Positions 11,528-24,330 are shown, counted from the first letter of the stretch. The stretch is 64,000 bases of DNA from Climacium dendroides (GCA_950106755.1 OX467082.1:29140001-29204000), one strand, 5' to 3'. A program made the numbers and translations. The notes: generated by a model from the letters alone, not told the origin.

Positions 11528-14500
11528 ATGGAAGGTGGGCCTTTTACCCAGGGGTCAGTGGGACCTCATGTGCCGTCTGTAGCAATGGTGAAGCAAGAGC
11601 CGCGCACGGATTCCTGGTCCGAGGAAGAAAATAAGAACGAGGTCGCAATGTCAACGAAGCCTGCCGTTGATAAAGACTTTCTCTGTCCGATTTGCATACA
11701 GACAATGAAGGATGCCTTTTTGACTGCGTGTGGGCACAGTTTTTGTTATATGTGTATTATGACGCATCTGAACAACAAGAGTAATTGTCCTAGCTGCGGA
11801 TTGTACCTTACCAATAACCAGCTTTTCCCTAACTTCTTACTGAACAAGGTGAGTACGTTCCTTTCCAATGTATTGTCCCTTCTTCCACATTACTTCCTCC
11901 ATTGTTACCATAGTATCTTTTCAGTTGTCAACTAAATTTGATTACTCTGTCCTCTTATATCTCTCATGATCCATATTTATGGATGTTGTTATGACGAAAT
12001 TGACGCGATCATTACTTACAAGCTGAACCGAGTTGGGGATTTATTATGTTGCTTACCTTTGATATACGCTTTGCAGTTGTTGGGTAAGGCGTCCGCTTCT
12101 CTGCTCGTCAATAATGCATCCCCCTCTGAGCATTTGCGGCTTGCCCTTCAGCAGGTAAGCCATCTTTCCTTTTCCAGTTATCACTCAAGGAATGGTTCAC
12201 CTTTTCTAGCCTGCGTCATTCACATTGCATATTGCGTTGTCATCGTCGTATACACTGTTTGGATCCTAGTTTGAGTTGTCATATGTTTTGAAACAGTGCG
12301 TTCTCTGCTCTTTTTGGAATGATTCCATTTTCTGTGCCGTTATGTTACCTTTTAGGTGTCTCAAAGACTCCTGAGCATCGGACTATTCTAAATAGTCGCT
12401 GAATAGTGTGGAGGCACAATTGCCGGTGAAATAAATTATTGTGGATTGCAAAGCTTCTGGGTGTCATCTCACGACTGTGTGCCGAAAGTTGAGCACCTGT
12501 GTGTCAATTGTACATCCGTTCTTAATTTATGTCCTTCACATTAATAGTTTCGTTTCTTGTTTATTCGGACATCTTTACTCTGACTGTCTGGGATTCCACA
12601 GTAATGGCTATGACACGGTTTGAATGTGTGACTGTTGTGCTATAGGAAATATGAGTTTGGTATTTTTACAGAAAGTTCTAAAATGTTCGTTTAGGGGAAG
12701 TTTTGTTGAAGAGGTCTGAGTGAAGTTGCTTAGAATGCAAGCTAGTGTGACGTCTTTCGTAGAGTTTTTTCATTAAATTATACTCTTTGTCAAGTGGATT
12801 GCTACTTAGATCTGATCTGGCTAGCTTTATATCTTTACGTTCCGTAACTGCGGATTAACTTTTAATGAGATCACTTCGATTTCGTTCATCCTTTGATACT
12901 GAGAACTGATGCCTGGCTGGTATCTTTATGTCTTGGGCTTGTCCAATGAAAATCTTTTGTTTCACTGCTCAATCAATGAGTCGACGGTGATGGGGGTTCA
13001 CCATTTTATGAACAGAAATTTCTCTCTTCATTGGCAGTGGCTGTCAATACTCTAAACGTGTTTTGCTTGATGGTTTCTACATTAAGGACTGTAGTATGTA
13101 GTTACGTTTGCTACGGCTTTGCTTACTTGATTACGACTGCTGCGCTTGATTTAGGATGGCGTTGCATGGGTATGACGTTTTGGATGCTTCTTTGGTGACA
13201 ACAATGACGCTCATGTGATCTCATTCTGGTATCAGGGTGTTGATCTACCTGTTAAGGAGCTGGACTCTCTCATGCGCTTACTGACGGATAAGAAACGAAA
13301 GGCCGAACAAGAAGAAGCTGAGACTAATATGGAGATTTTGCTGGAATTTCTACATCGTTCTCGGCAGCAAAAGCAAGAAGAGCTTAACCTTGTAAGAGTT
13401 AATTTTCAGTGAGCTTTATGTGTTGAGATCTCGACACAGTGTTCGCGGTACGTTTTTAGCATATCGTGATCAAGAAGTTGACATGTGCCTTCCACCTTTG
13501 AAGGAGATTATGTGAGTCTCGTTATTTGGGAAATTAAACTTAGAGACCATGCACCTTTCTTCTTGCACCAATTGCCCAAGTACATGAGTACGTTTATGGT
13601 TACACCATGGGCTTTGAATGTGACTTGTTGTCTGTATTGACGGGAGTTGGTTGCAAATGCAGCTACAAGGAGATCTTCAGTTTCTTAAGGAAGACATTGG
13701 TACTGTGGAGAAGCAGCGGCAAGGGCTACTGCGTGCCAAGGACAAATACGCTCTAAAAATTCGCATGATTGGACCATCATCCTCTAGGCTAGATACCCTT
13801 GCGATATTTGATAACACACACAACGGTGGAGCGACCTCTCAGACCCGAGGGGGTCAGGGTGGTGCATCGGTTCCTTCTATTTCGCCAGTCACTAATCTAC
13901 ATAGAGATTACAGAGGTCGTGGCACTTCGATTGGGACCTTCAAGAAAGAGATTTTAGGAGGGGGTATTTCATTGAGCAAGTCCCAATCGGACTCGCAAGG
14001 GTTGTCTGCTTCACCTGCAGTGTTGACAATGGCAAAGAAACGCCGTGTTGTGGCTCAGGTAACACTGTCTGGATGACTCTAGTGTCTCTGAGAATTATTT
14101 TTGGTACAGATTTCTCATCTTAACTCATTTGACGGAATTTGATATGATAAATCAACCCTAGTTGCAATGCACTTTGCTCAACCACTTTGTTTGATGGAGG
14201 ATATGTCGGCGTGTCATTTTTCTAGGAACCTTGAACCGGAACCTTTGTGGTTTGATGTAGTGCTCGATGAGTTTCCGTGATCTAGCACGTGCTTGCTACG
14301 TTGATTACAGATCCTTTCAGCTGCAGTCTTTAACGGTATGGATCATAATTTCTAAGACGTTTGTTGCTTGTGACAATCTTAGTTCGAGGATCTGCAAGAA
14401 GCCTATCTTCAGCGTCGAAGGAAAGTCGCTCAAGTTCAAAGACAGAAACAGAAAGTACATGAGACCATAAAACAAAAGGACGAAGAGGTCACTTCTGGTG

Positions 14501-17112
14501 GTTCTGACCGATACTGTTCCGGATTAGTCGATTTTCAGTCGGTTCTTACTGCATTTACACGCTACAGGTATCAATCCTTTTTTTTTTTTTTTTTCAAATT
14601 TGGTTCGAATTATGGCATGTTGTTTTAGAATTTGTTGAGACCGGGTTTTGTTGAGTACTATTCTTCTAAGAAGTCGTTTTGGAGTAGTGAGACTAACGTT
14701 GATTCAATGTCTTTTTCTGCAGTCGGTTGCGTGTAATTGCTGAGCTGCGTCATGGAGATTTGTTTCATTCTTCGAATATTGTTTCAAGGTAAAACCCTGA
14801 CTCTCTCGAGTTTTTGGGTACTATTAGATATTGGTGTTCTCTGGTGGGAACCAGCATGTCCTAATCATCTTCCGCAGTACCTTTTCTACCCGTATTTTGT
14901 CGAGAACAAACAGGTTGTGGTCTATCTTCATTGGAATTTTTTTCTCGTTGAGTATCTGAGTTGTAGGATTGTTTGTATCTTCCTGGCCAAAGTGACTGGA
15001 GTAGCCCTTGAAAGTGTTAGATCAGCCTGTAATTTTACAATTATTGAAGACTGTTCATTTCGTAAGCTGACAAGAGCTCTATTTTCTCTGCAGCATTGAG
15101 TTTGATAGGGATGATGAATTGTTTGCAACGGCTGGCGTTTCCAGGCGTATCAAGGTTTTTCAGTTTGCTACGGTATGCCTCATCTGTTTGAATATGGTTG
15201 TGCCTAGTGGTTTGAACTGTGCCATGCCCACATGCTTAATGTTCGTTCTGTATTATGAGAATAAAGTACATTGAGGATACAAATTTCGGTTTATCTCGAA
15301 TTATTTATGTGGGCGTGGGTGAACAATATGTGTAAGCTGCAGGTTAGATGTGTTCAGTGAGTTTTGTGAGAGTGTCCTAACTCTGGACTTGTTTTTTCAG
15401 GTTGTCAATGAGTTGGCTGATGTGCATTGTCCAGTTGTGGAAATGTCAACAAGGTCAAAATTAAGTTGTCTGAGTTGGAACAAACACATCAAGTCGCATA
15501 TCGCCAGCAGTGACTACGAGGGTATTATTACTGTCTGGGATGTTAACACGCGTCAGGTTTGTCTTTATTACCCTTATGCCAGGAGTTACGAAGGGGTGTC
15601 AATTTGGTGTGTATTGGGAGATCTTGTGTATGTTGTATACAGGTGTGACAGAATAGTATTCTAGCTCTTGCATTTTTGAGTTGTCTGGCAACTTAGTAAA
15701 TGAACTGCTGCAGAGCATCTTGGAATACGAAGAGCATGAAAAGCGGGCCTGGAGTGTGGATTTTTCGAGGGCTGATCCGACGATGCTAGTTTCGGGGAGT
15801 GATGATGGCAAGGTAAATAGTTTGAATCTCATGTATTTCTTGTTCTCAGTCCTGGATGAGGATTTTTCTCAGGATCCTTATTAGTTTGAATCTCAGTCAT
15901 GATCCTGAATCTGCTCTGATAACTGCTTGCAGGTGAAGGTGTGGTGTACGAGGCAAGAATCAAGCGTGCTCAACATAGACATGAAGGCAAATATTTGCTG
16001 TGTGAAGTACAACCCTGGATCAAGTAATTATGTCGCAGTAAGTTCTACAATTTCACTATATTTTTGTGAAATTCTAGTATAATTGTCTGGATTTACCTTC
16101 AATGTATTAATGATCTGTTGACTTCTCCCGATGTGTACCATACGTATCTTTGCTTTCTGATGTTAAATCTATGTGATGGATTGTCTCTGGTTGCAGGTTG
16201 GTTCTGCAGATCATCATATTCATTATTTTGATGTGCGCAATCCTCATTTGCCATTATACGTGTTCAATGGGCACCGGAAAGCTGTATCATACGTCAAATT
16301 CTTATCTTCAAACGAGTTGGCATCTGCATCAACTGATAGCACCCTGCGTCTTTGGGATGTTAGAGAGAATTGCCCGGTATGCTATATCAACTTGTTTTTT
16401 AAAAGTTATATGTGCTTTTGGGCTTATCATTTGTAGATTATACTCGGCGTGCTTTCACAATGTAGCAATCAGATGTATTGATCTCCGAATATTCTGTAGT
16501 TGTACTGCAAACGACTTAGTTCTTTCTGACAGGTCAAGGTATTTTTGGTTGGAGTTGAGTCTATGATCTTTTGGCTTTTTTTTTTGTTGACAATGTATTT
16601 TTGATGCAGATAAGGACACTGAAAGGACATACCAATGAAAAGAATTTCGTTGGGTTGAGTGTCAACAGTGAATATATAGCCTGTGGCAGTGAGACAAATG
16701 AGGTGTTCGTATACCACAAGGTGACTTTTTGTTTCATTTTATGAGCTTGTGCCAAGTGTCCTCAGGGATACCTTGACATTCCATATTCTGGGGATGTAAA
16801 CGTATCCAATTGTATGTTATTTCTTGTGGTCTTATGTGATTTCGACTAATTCGTAAGAATGTTGTATTGACTATGTAAGCTTCATGCAGACTAGCTTCTA
16901 TGGTTGAGAGTGGGATGATGCTGAACTCTTCTCTTTGTCTGCAGGCCATGTCGAAACCGGCGTCTTGGCACAGGTTTGGATCTCAAGATCCGGAGGAAAG
17001 TGATGATGATACCTCCCACTTCATCAGTGCTGTGTGCTGGAAAAGTGAGAGCCCAACAATGCTTGCAGCCAATTCGCAAGGCACAATCAAAGTCCTGGTC
17101 CTAGCCCCTTGA
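11528..17112 (+). CDS. COP1: COP1 E3 ubiquitin ligase (RING, coiled coil, WD40), 13 exons
   Basis: Constitutive photomorphogenic 1 is the RING ubiquitin ligase that, with SPA proteins and CUL4-DDB1, degrades light-signalling transcription factors in the dark nucleus. Exons: 11528-11848, 12077-12154, 13236-13391, 13663-14058, 14383-14567, 14723-14788, 15094-15172, 15401-15556, 15714-15812, 15933-16037, 16197-16376, 16610-16720, 16945-17112. All borders are GT..AG, and the phases join to 2100 nt, giving 699 residues (Arabidopsis COP1 has 675 and also 13 exons). The C3HC4 RING has C53, C56, C68, H70, C73, C76, C87 and C90. A coiled coil spans about 134-230. A bipartite nuclear signal is KKRR (310-313) with RRRK (328-331). 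The seven-blade WD40 domain fills about 370-699, with KRAW at 489-492 in the VP-peptide pocket and WDVR in the DDB1-binding type motif. The ATG at 11528 is the first in the frame. No defect is seen; the gene looks functional. Confidence 0.96.
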
Positions 17113-17750
17113 ATGATGCAGGATGTACCTTAATTGTACTTGTGGAGAAGATTATCCCAGTTTTTGAGTGGTTAGTGCATTTTGTCCTCTGGTTCTTATC
17201 CGTGAAAGTTTTATTGGTTTACCTGTTTTGAAAATGCCGCATTTGGTTTTGCGGTACAAGTTGACAGGTTCGCCTGCAGCTCACCTTGAGAAGGTTTTTT
17301 CTTCGCGATTAAACGCAGTGGTGTTGTGATCTACGATGCTTGAGGTTTTTGTGGGGAAGTTATTTCCCCTGTGACGGTTCTATTATACTTCAAGCAGGAT
17401 CCCGCGGCTGCAAGCTGCGCGATTTTTATTTTTATTTTTTCATTTCGTATGTAGGACAATGATCTGGTGGATGCCAATACCCTGAATGTATCACTGGTGA
17501 GTCACATTAGGCAGTTTCTTACATCATCTGCTAGTGCTGTGTAGGGAGTTCAATTTGAGAACATTAGAAAGGACGGTCTAGAAAAGAGTCACTTTGTAGA
17601 TGCAGAAGGGAGAAGATCAATTTATTGTCTTCAGGAAATCTGAAGTATTCTTCACGGAGCCGGTAGCGCTCTTTGTTGTTCTGGAAACCAGAACATTTCA
17701 CTGATGTATCATCATAATTTACATTGTAAAGACTTCAAAATTTACATTCG
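17113..17750 (+). other. Probable COP1 3' untranslated region
   Basis: The sequence after the stop keeps the moderate composition of the gene until about 17750, then becomes A+T-rich repeat DNA. No canonical AATAAA was seen, so the poly(A) site is uncertain. Confidence 0.4.
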
Positions 17751-18046
17751 GTCAATCATGGGATGCGTACACTTTACTCTACATTTTGCTCCCTGTTCTT
17801 CCAGCTGCATTAGACCCTTCAGCATAGAAGTATTGTCATCCTTTTTATGGGCTTGAAATTCTTGAAGTAAGAGGGTGGCCTTGCCTGCAGATCTGCAAAT
17901 GTGAAAACACCCCCAAACCCGTTAAAATAAGCAAATTCAGCAGAGTTGGAGGTATGTTAAAACAAAATATTAGAATTTCTGATAAAGATATGTAATTACT
18001 AAGAATTTTCAAAGTGGAATCTTCCTAGGGCACTGAAATTGTCACA

Positions 18047-18460
18047 TAGCTTGGTCTTAAAATTGAAATCTAGAGAATCAACACTCAACCAATCCCAATT
18101 AAATATGGGAATGGTTTATTAGCACAATTATTTAATTGACAAACAGGGCATAGCTTGGTTATAAAATTGATATCTAGAAAATCAACACTCAACTAGTCAC
18201 AATTAACCCTTAAAGGACAAATTGGTGACTGTGGAAATGATCAATTTTGGTATTGTGTGAATGATTGGTTTAAGAAAATCTAAAAGCACTCAATAATTAG
18301 AAGCCAAACTACTATAGAAGACTTCCCCTTTAATATAAAATTTTGAAGATGAATAGTTGCACTTTTGTCTTTTATGGAGAGATTCTATCATTCATTTGCC
18401 GAAAAATCGTTGTAGTGTTGCTTAAGGATCAAGTATGGGAATGGTTTAATTGCACTTCTA
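18047..18460 (+). repeat. Local duplication holding an empty and a filled transposon target
   Basis: The phrase 'atagcttggt...aaattga.atctaga.aatcaacactcaac' occurs at about 18050-18090 and again at about 18150-18193. After it, the first copy continues 'aattaa' then 'atatgggaatggttta'. The second copy reads 'aattaa', then the 230-bp element, then 'caa', then 'gtatgggaatggttta' from 18433. Thus the duplication predates the insertion and records the uninterrupted site at TTAA 18099-18102. Confidence 0.88.
18203..18432 (+). mobile_element. Short TTAA-bounded MITE (family S), copy 1
   Basis: The copy is bounded by TTAA (18203-18206) and TCAA (18429-18432, one change from TTAA). The inner left end is CCCTTAAAGGACAAATTGG. 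The body carries 'gatgaatagttgcac' and 'ggagagattct', shared with the other family members. Non-coding and about 230 bp. The paired empty site at 18099 supports a 4-bp TTAA target duplication, as in the piggyBac superfamily. Confidence 0.85.
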
Positions 18461-18929
18461 CAACCTGTTAAGAATGGGGGCACATATGGTTTTGGGTGTT
18501 TCACTTTAGTCTAGTTGATTGTTTCATCTTCCTACTAACTTTTCATTCACATAATTATGGATGACTACATTTATATTGGATTTCCTACCCACCCAATAAG
18601 TATAATCTGTTGAAACTTAATAATTTTTAGTCCCACCCAATAACTATAATCCATTGAAACTTAATAATTTTTAGTGCAGCCCTAATTTCAATCTAGAGGA
18701 ATCTTTTCCAAAGTTTCATTTTTCAAGACTTACCTTGTGAAACTAACCTATAAAATTTGTTCTTATATGTAATCTTAATCACCACATGAAATTTCACTTT
18801 CACAAATTAAAAAATTTGCTTTCATTTTTAGTAAATTATTTTGCAAATTATTTGTATAGTTTTAGATAATTATTGATTACAAAATGGTGATGAAATTTAA
18901 ATTTTGATTTTGCAAATATATTGGAAACA

Positions 18930-19156
18930 TTAACTCTTAAATGATGAGCTAGTCACAATAAAAATCATTTGTTTTAGTTCAGTGTGAATTGTTGGTTTAA
19001 AAAATGCAAAAGCACTCATTGGAAGACAAACTACTGTAGAAGACATTCTTTTTTACACAAAATTTGGAGGATGAATAGTTGCACATTTTTCCTACATGGA
19101 GAGATTCTTTGTCATTCATCAACTAAAAAACATCCTCCATGTCATTTATGGGTTAA
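18930..19156 (+). mobile_element. Short TTAA-bounded MITE (family S), copy 2
   Basis: Intact TTAA lies at both borders (18930-18933 and 19153-19156). The inner ends CTCTTAAATGATG and CATTTATGGG are eroded versions of the family ends. The body shares 'gcaaaagcactca', 'gatgaatagttgcac' and 'tggagagattct' with copy 1. Length 227 bp, non-coding. Confidence 0.82.
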
Positions 19157-19159
19157 TGT

Positions 19160-19914
19160 GCACACCTTTCTTGTGAAAACATTTGGGGATCATGTTATTA
19201 AGTTAATAATTTTTCACTTTAGATAATCCAATGTCTAGTTGTCGTCTTTACCAATTAGATATTTCTTAGTTGCAGTTAAAATTTAATTACTTTATCCTTG
19301 TATTTTTGATAAATTTTGTATATTTGAGGATGATGGTACAATTATTTTTCTATCACTTGATTACATTTAGAAAAAAATTGAAATATTTTGATTATTTTCA
19401 CCATAACAAAATTAAACTATCTATATTAGAAATGTTTACTTTGATAAAATAGTGTTTTCACAAAAATATATGCATTCAAATTTTTAAAGAATTAAATTTC
19501 AAAAATTCATCACCGATACTTTTGAATCAATTATTAAATAAAATAATGAAATTTTCACAAAATAAAATTTCTAGAATGAATATATTAGTTTTAGACAATT
19601 TTTTTACATCATATGGATAGACCAACAAAACAACTAAATGTTCTAGACAATATTAGATATTTTGAGCTTGAATTTTAGAGTTTGAAGGGAAAACACAATT
19701 GGTACATGGATAGGATGGTAATACCTATTATGGACCTTCATGAGTTCAATCCAAATGCATCCTTATTTGCACTTGTTCAACATTTTGTGGACAAATGTTG
19801 GCAAATGTAGATAGGGACTAATTGGGTTTAAGGTTCATAAAAGTTTTGTCTTCCTTAGATTTTTGTGACCTAACACCAATAAATATTAAGTAGACACCAA
19901 CATATATAATTGCC
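19160..19914. other. A+T-rich intergenic DNA, nothing recognised
   Basis: No reading frame or repeat of note; very high A+T between 19240 and 19600. Confidence 0.5.
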
Positions 19915-20620
19915 AACAGATAGAGAGTGGAGGGTTAGCAGATAGGGAGTGGGGGCCAACCAATAAAGAGTTTGGCCAACAAATAGGGAATGGGAACCAA
20001 TAGATAGGTAGTGGGAACCAATGAATAGGGAGTGGGAACTAATAGATAGGTAGGAGACATTAATGGATAGGGAGTGGAGCTAACGGATAGAAAATGGGGG
20101 CCAACAAATAGGTAGTGGACATTAATGGATAGGGAATAGGGTGCAACAGATAGGGAATGGGGCCAACGAATATAGAGTGGGAACCAATGGATAGGTAGTG
20201 GGCATTAACAGATAGGGAGTAGGGCCAATGAATAAGGGATGGGATTCAACAAATAGAGTGGACATTAACAATAGGAAGTGGGGGCTAATGGTTACCGATA
20301 GCAAGGCATTAACGGATAGGAAGTAGAGGCCAATGGATAGGGAGTGAGGCATTAATAGATAGATACCAAGTACCAAGGCATGAACGATAGGGAGTGGGGA
20401 CCAAGTGACATGCAACAAGCCAGCATGAACCGATAGGGGATAGGGATGAACAAAAAGAAAATAGCAAGGCATGAACAGAAAGAAAATGGAGGCCAACGGA
20501 TAAGTAGCAAGGCATGAAGAAATAGGGAATAGGGGTCAACAATAGGTAGTAAGTCATTAAGTGATAGAAAATGGATAGGTAGGAGGCATTAATGAATACA
20601 GAATGAAAGCCAATGGATTG
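19915..20620 (+). repeat. Degenerate minisatellite of about 24-27-bp units
   Basis: Units built on 'gatagggagtgggggccaa' with variants (gataggtagtgggcattaa, gatagggaatggggccaac) follow one another for about 700 bp. Unit length and sequence vary, and mutation is heavy. Because the unit has few stops on the minus strand, long open frames of 113-124 codons appear there; they are periodic Ser/Pro/Leu/His-rich artefacts, not genes. Confidence 0.88.
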
Positions 20621-20811
20621 GATGTGGGCTCGCAAACCTTTGGATCCCACTCATGTATATTAGTGCTTATATACACATCTTACGGAGTTACTACCTATAT
20701 ATGTATCAACCAAAATCCTACTTAGTGGACATATGGCGAAAAAGTGGCATAATGTGTGGATAAGATAAGTCAATATTTGCTTGAATTAATTAGTTTGACA
20801 ATCAACATATT

Positions 20812-20961
20812 CACTACTAGAAAATTTAATTTTTCTATTGTTTTGGTTACGTCGATCTGGTCAAAATCTGACAGAAATCTATTGATTTTAACAAATTTAT
20901 GTCAGATTTTGACCAAATCAACGCAACAAAAACAACAAAAAAACTAAATTTTCTAGTAGTG
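20812..20961. mobile_element. 150-bp non-autonomous CACTA (En/Spm) element
   Basis: The ends are CACTACTAGAAAATTTAA on the left and its reverse complement on the right, with subterminal pairing of 'tctgacataaat'-type sequences in the middle. It is flanked by a 3-bp direct duplication, ATT at 20809-20811 and ATT at 20962-20964, which is the target size of CACTA elements. Non-coding. Confidence 0.85.
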
Positions 20962-21035
20962 ATTGTTGACCACACTAGATGGGTGGCCCTCATTCTAAAA
21001 GACAAATGGCTTGGATGTTTGGATGTCCGGATGAC

Positions 21036-21952
21036 TTAACTCCTACAAGATTAGCTTTGTGTTTTGAGCAACATAACTTTTGGGGGCAGGTACATGTGAG
21101 CGGAGATTTTAATTTTCTTTGAAATTTTTACACAACATGTGGACAAGGAGTAGCTTAAAGACCCAAAAAAATTCAATTTTTTTTACTATATGGTTAATAA
21201 GTTATTGTATGATATGTAGTTTGCTTCCCAACTTGGGGAGCCTAGGTAGATCACAAAAAATCACTTTTTCCAAAAAATTTAAAATTGATTTTTTACATTT
21301 ATAAATACAAAAATAGCTTTAAATCATTCCATTTTGATCAATGAATCAAAAGATATGAGGAGTTTTAGTTTGTAGACACTTATGGATTCTCTACTCTAAA
21401 ATAAACTTCGAAGTCCTTTATTAAACTCAATTTTCAATATATATAAAATAAAATAAAATCATAGGGTGCAGATTTTTTATTACAACATTACAACCATTGG
21501 GATTGACATTTTTCAATTCCATTAAATAAATTTTTATGAATTTAGTAATTTGAATCATTCTCTATTTTTTTCTATTTAATATTTTTTTCCTATATGTTCT
21601 ACAATTTCAAATGATGTGAAAATTTTCTAGCATGTAGCCAACTTGCCTCGAAGAACAAATCCAAAGAAGCACAACCATTTTGGATGTTTTTTCATAATGA
21701 TCTAACCTTGTGAAGTACAACTACCTGAATTTTTGTAGGGCCCAAAAAAGGATATTTGTGACTTCAAACGCTAATGACTTGTAATTTATATGGTGGAAAT
21801 TTCTGAATTTTTTTTCACATATTTTGAAACTAGAGTTCTACAAGATTCTACAGATACATGTGTCCAAAATTGACATTTTTCAAAAATTTGGTACTTGTAT
21901 TAGAAATGACATTTTTGGAGCATTTTTGGCAAGAACATAGTCAAGGGGTTAA
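21036..21952 (+). mobile_element. Long TTAA-bounded element (family B), 917 bp
   Basis: Bounded by TTAA (21036-21039) and TTAA (21949-21952). The inner right end is 'gtcaagggg' before TTAA. Body phrases ('acaaggagtagctt', 'aagatatgaggagttttagttt', 'ccaaagaagcacaaccatttt') match 34709-35583 (+) and the reverse complement of 47510-48443. No transposase reading frame. Non-autonomous. Confidence 0.75.
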
Positions 21953-22257
21953 CAACCTTCGTTTTTTAAATGGTAAAGTTTATTGTGATTATCAAAATTG
22001 CATAAAAATATTAAGAGTTTTAAATGTTAAAATTAGTTTTGAAAGGTAAGTACTTAAAATTCAAGTTTTGAAAGAAATTCTTTCAGGTCAATATTTGATT
22101 TGCATTCTTTTTTTAAGTTTCTTGAAGTATTACTAATCAAACATAATTTATTCAACAATTTAACTTGAACCATCCTTCAACATATGATAATAATATAGTC
22201 CAATAAATTTAATTACATTAACTTGTTAGTGTTGGTTTCTTCTCCATTCTTGACCAG

Positions 22258-22517
22258 CTAGCATTACAAAGTTTAGACCATACAGCTTGTCAATAATTAT
22301 CATGTGGTTATCATTGTTTTATGAGTTTGCACGTTAATTATAATTTATCACATCATTACAATGCATTACTTTGCATCATTATCGCATCGTTACAATGCAT
22401 TACTTGCAATTGCATCGTAATAATGCAATAAATTGTAATTAACGTGCAAACCCATGAAACAATGATAACCACATGATAACTATTGACAAATCGTAGGGTT
22501 TAAACTTTGTGATGTAG
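22258..22517. mobile_element. 260-bp foldback MITE with arms of about 85 bp
   Basis: The left arm begins near CAAAGTTTAGACCATACAGC and the right arm is its reverse complement with few changes. The inner parts (GTGGTTATCATTGTTT, GTTTGCACGTTAATTA) pair almost perfectly. The loop carries short internal repeats of 'cattacaatgcattact'. Non-coding; the superfamily is not determined. Confidence 0.85.
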
Positions 22518-23029
22518 TTCAATTTTCAATATCAAACAATTAAAATAAAATATGAAACTATTTTTTTGGATTGTATTTTAAAGAAATTTAAATCTTCATA
22601 AATGATATTATGAAAGGCACATGGCTCTAGTGGGGTAATTTGAATTTTTAAATATAAAATTAGTGTTTTGACCCAAAAGATCCGTCGCAATTTGAGTTGA
22701 GCTTTAATAATCTTTGGTTGATTTTTAACCTTGAAGAGCTCCAACGTCCATTTTCTAGATGATGAACAAGATTGGATGAAAGTCATTTTAATTTTGGGTG
22801 ATACTTGATCAAGTTCTTGTCTTATCTAATGGTTGGATTTGAGTCTTTAGTTTATGATTCTCAGCTTACACAATGTACCCAAAAGATGTGTTCTATTGTA
22901 TTAGTTGTGCCTCCCCCTTCCAAAAAACCTGAGTCGTTGATCAGATTCAAAAAAATAAAATGACCCATCTTCCAACCATTAATGGAGCATTCCATTGAGA
23001 AAAAACAAAAGCCTTGAAATCTTGATACG

Positions 23030-23180
23030 GATATGGTATAGATATGGTACGATTTGATATTGATACAATATGGATATGGATACAATATAGATACATGTTA
23101 GATATGGATACAATATAGATACATGTTAGATATGGATACAATATAGGTACGGGATATGGATACAAATACGGGATATATCC
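23030..23180 (+). repeat. Minisatellite of about 28-30 bp
   Basis: 'gatatggatacaatata' and 'gatacatgtta' alternate in an imperfect tandem array. It is followed by a run of about 18 C at 23190-23207. Confidence 0.8.
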
Positions 23181-23399
23181 CATATTAAATGCCCCCCCCC
23201 CCCCCTCCACTTGAAAATTACAAAAGAGTGGGATGGGGGGTAGCAAAAAATTTTAATTTAATTTAATTTTTTTAAATTAAATTAAATAGTTCAATTTTAT
23301 TTTTTTTCAATTTTGGGGATGGAAAAAATTTGATTTAATTTTTTTTGAGCTCATTGTAAACTGCATCTTTTGAGTACATCTTACACAATATTGAGTTTA

Positions 23400-24330
23400 T
23401 GTGAAGCTAATTAAAACCTTGAGGAATTTCTATGAAGTCAAAGTTCAGTAGATTTTCTTAAATATTTTGATATAGTCAATAAATTGACTTATAGTTTGTT
23501 TTGTAAGAATATATATGTATTTCCAATTTGATGTCCACATCAAAGCTATATTGTACCAAAAACATAGGTAAGAGGTAGCTTTGGGTAGTGTAAATAAAAT
23601 TTGTTTTGTATTGTTGAAATTTGACAAGTTACTATGTAATGAATACCAAGACAATCACTGATTAGTATACAAATTTGACAAGTTTGATAACTTTAGTATT
23701 CATTACATAGTATGATAACTTGTATGATACTCTATTACCTTGCAAATTTGTATAGTCAAATTTCTTGAAATTTTTCCTACATACTCCAAATGTTCGTCTC
23801 TAACTATTTGTTGTTTGGATTTCAAATAAAAAATCATTGTACAAGAAATCATAAAAAAATGACTAGTGCACTACCAATTTACTTAACCTTCTTGCATTGG
23901 AGGGTGATTTAGAATAAGCTAGCCTCAATATTTGTTTCTAAAATTCTTTATGAGTGAACATGCTTATAATAGTAAAAATTTTGTTTTTTTGTGTAAAGTA
24001 AAAATTATATTCCAAGAGGGCTTGAAGTATGTTGATCCTAGTTCAAAGGAATGAAAAAAAGTTTTTTACTCCAAATTTTATAATCTTTCAATCCACAAGG
24101 GCAATTTAGCTGAAATTTCTTTCACACATTGCTTTACTTGTTTAATACACTTTTTTATGGTTGGAGCACAAAAAAAAATTTGATTTTGGACAATGTATCA
24201 AAAATAGTCAATTTGGGACTTTTCTCCTTCCAAAATACACTCTGGCCTTTGGAGGTTAAAGGTGATTGAAAAAATGACTTGTTGATTTTGTTCCACTTCA
24301 ATAGTTTTCAACTGGGGGGGAGTATTATAA
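23400..24330 (+). mobile_element. Degraded copy of TTAA-bounded family C
   Basis: The order of phrases 'ctccaaatgttcgtct', 'caaataaaaaat', 'caagaaat', 'tagaataagcta' and 'tatgagtgaac' matches 45576-46562. Its TTAA borders are eroded. Non-coding. Confidence 0.55.

Noticed and set aside
20122..20650. Minus-strand open frames of 113 and 124 codons
   Set aside because: They lie in the degenerate minisatellite; the translations are periodic and low-complexity, and no start context or splice pattern supports a gene.
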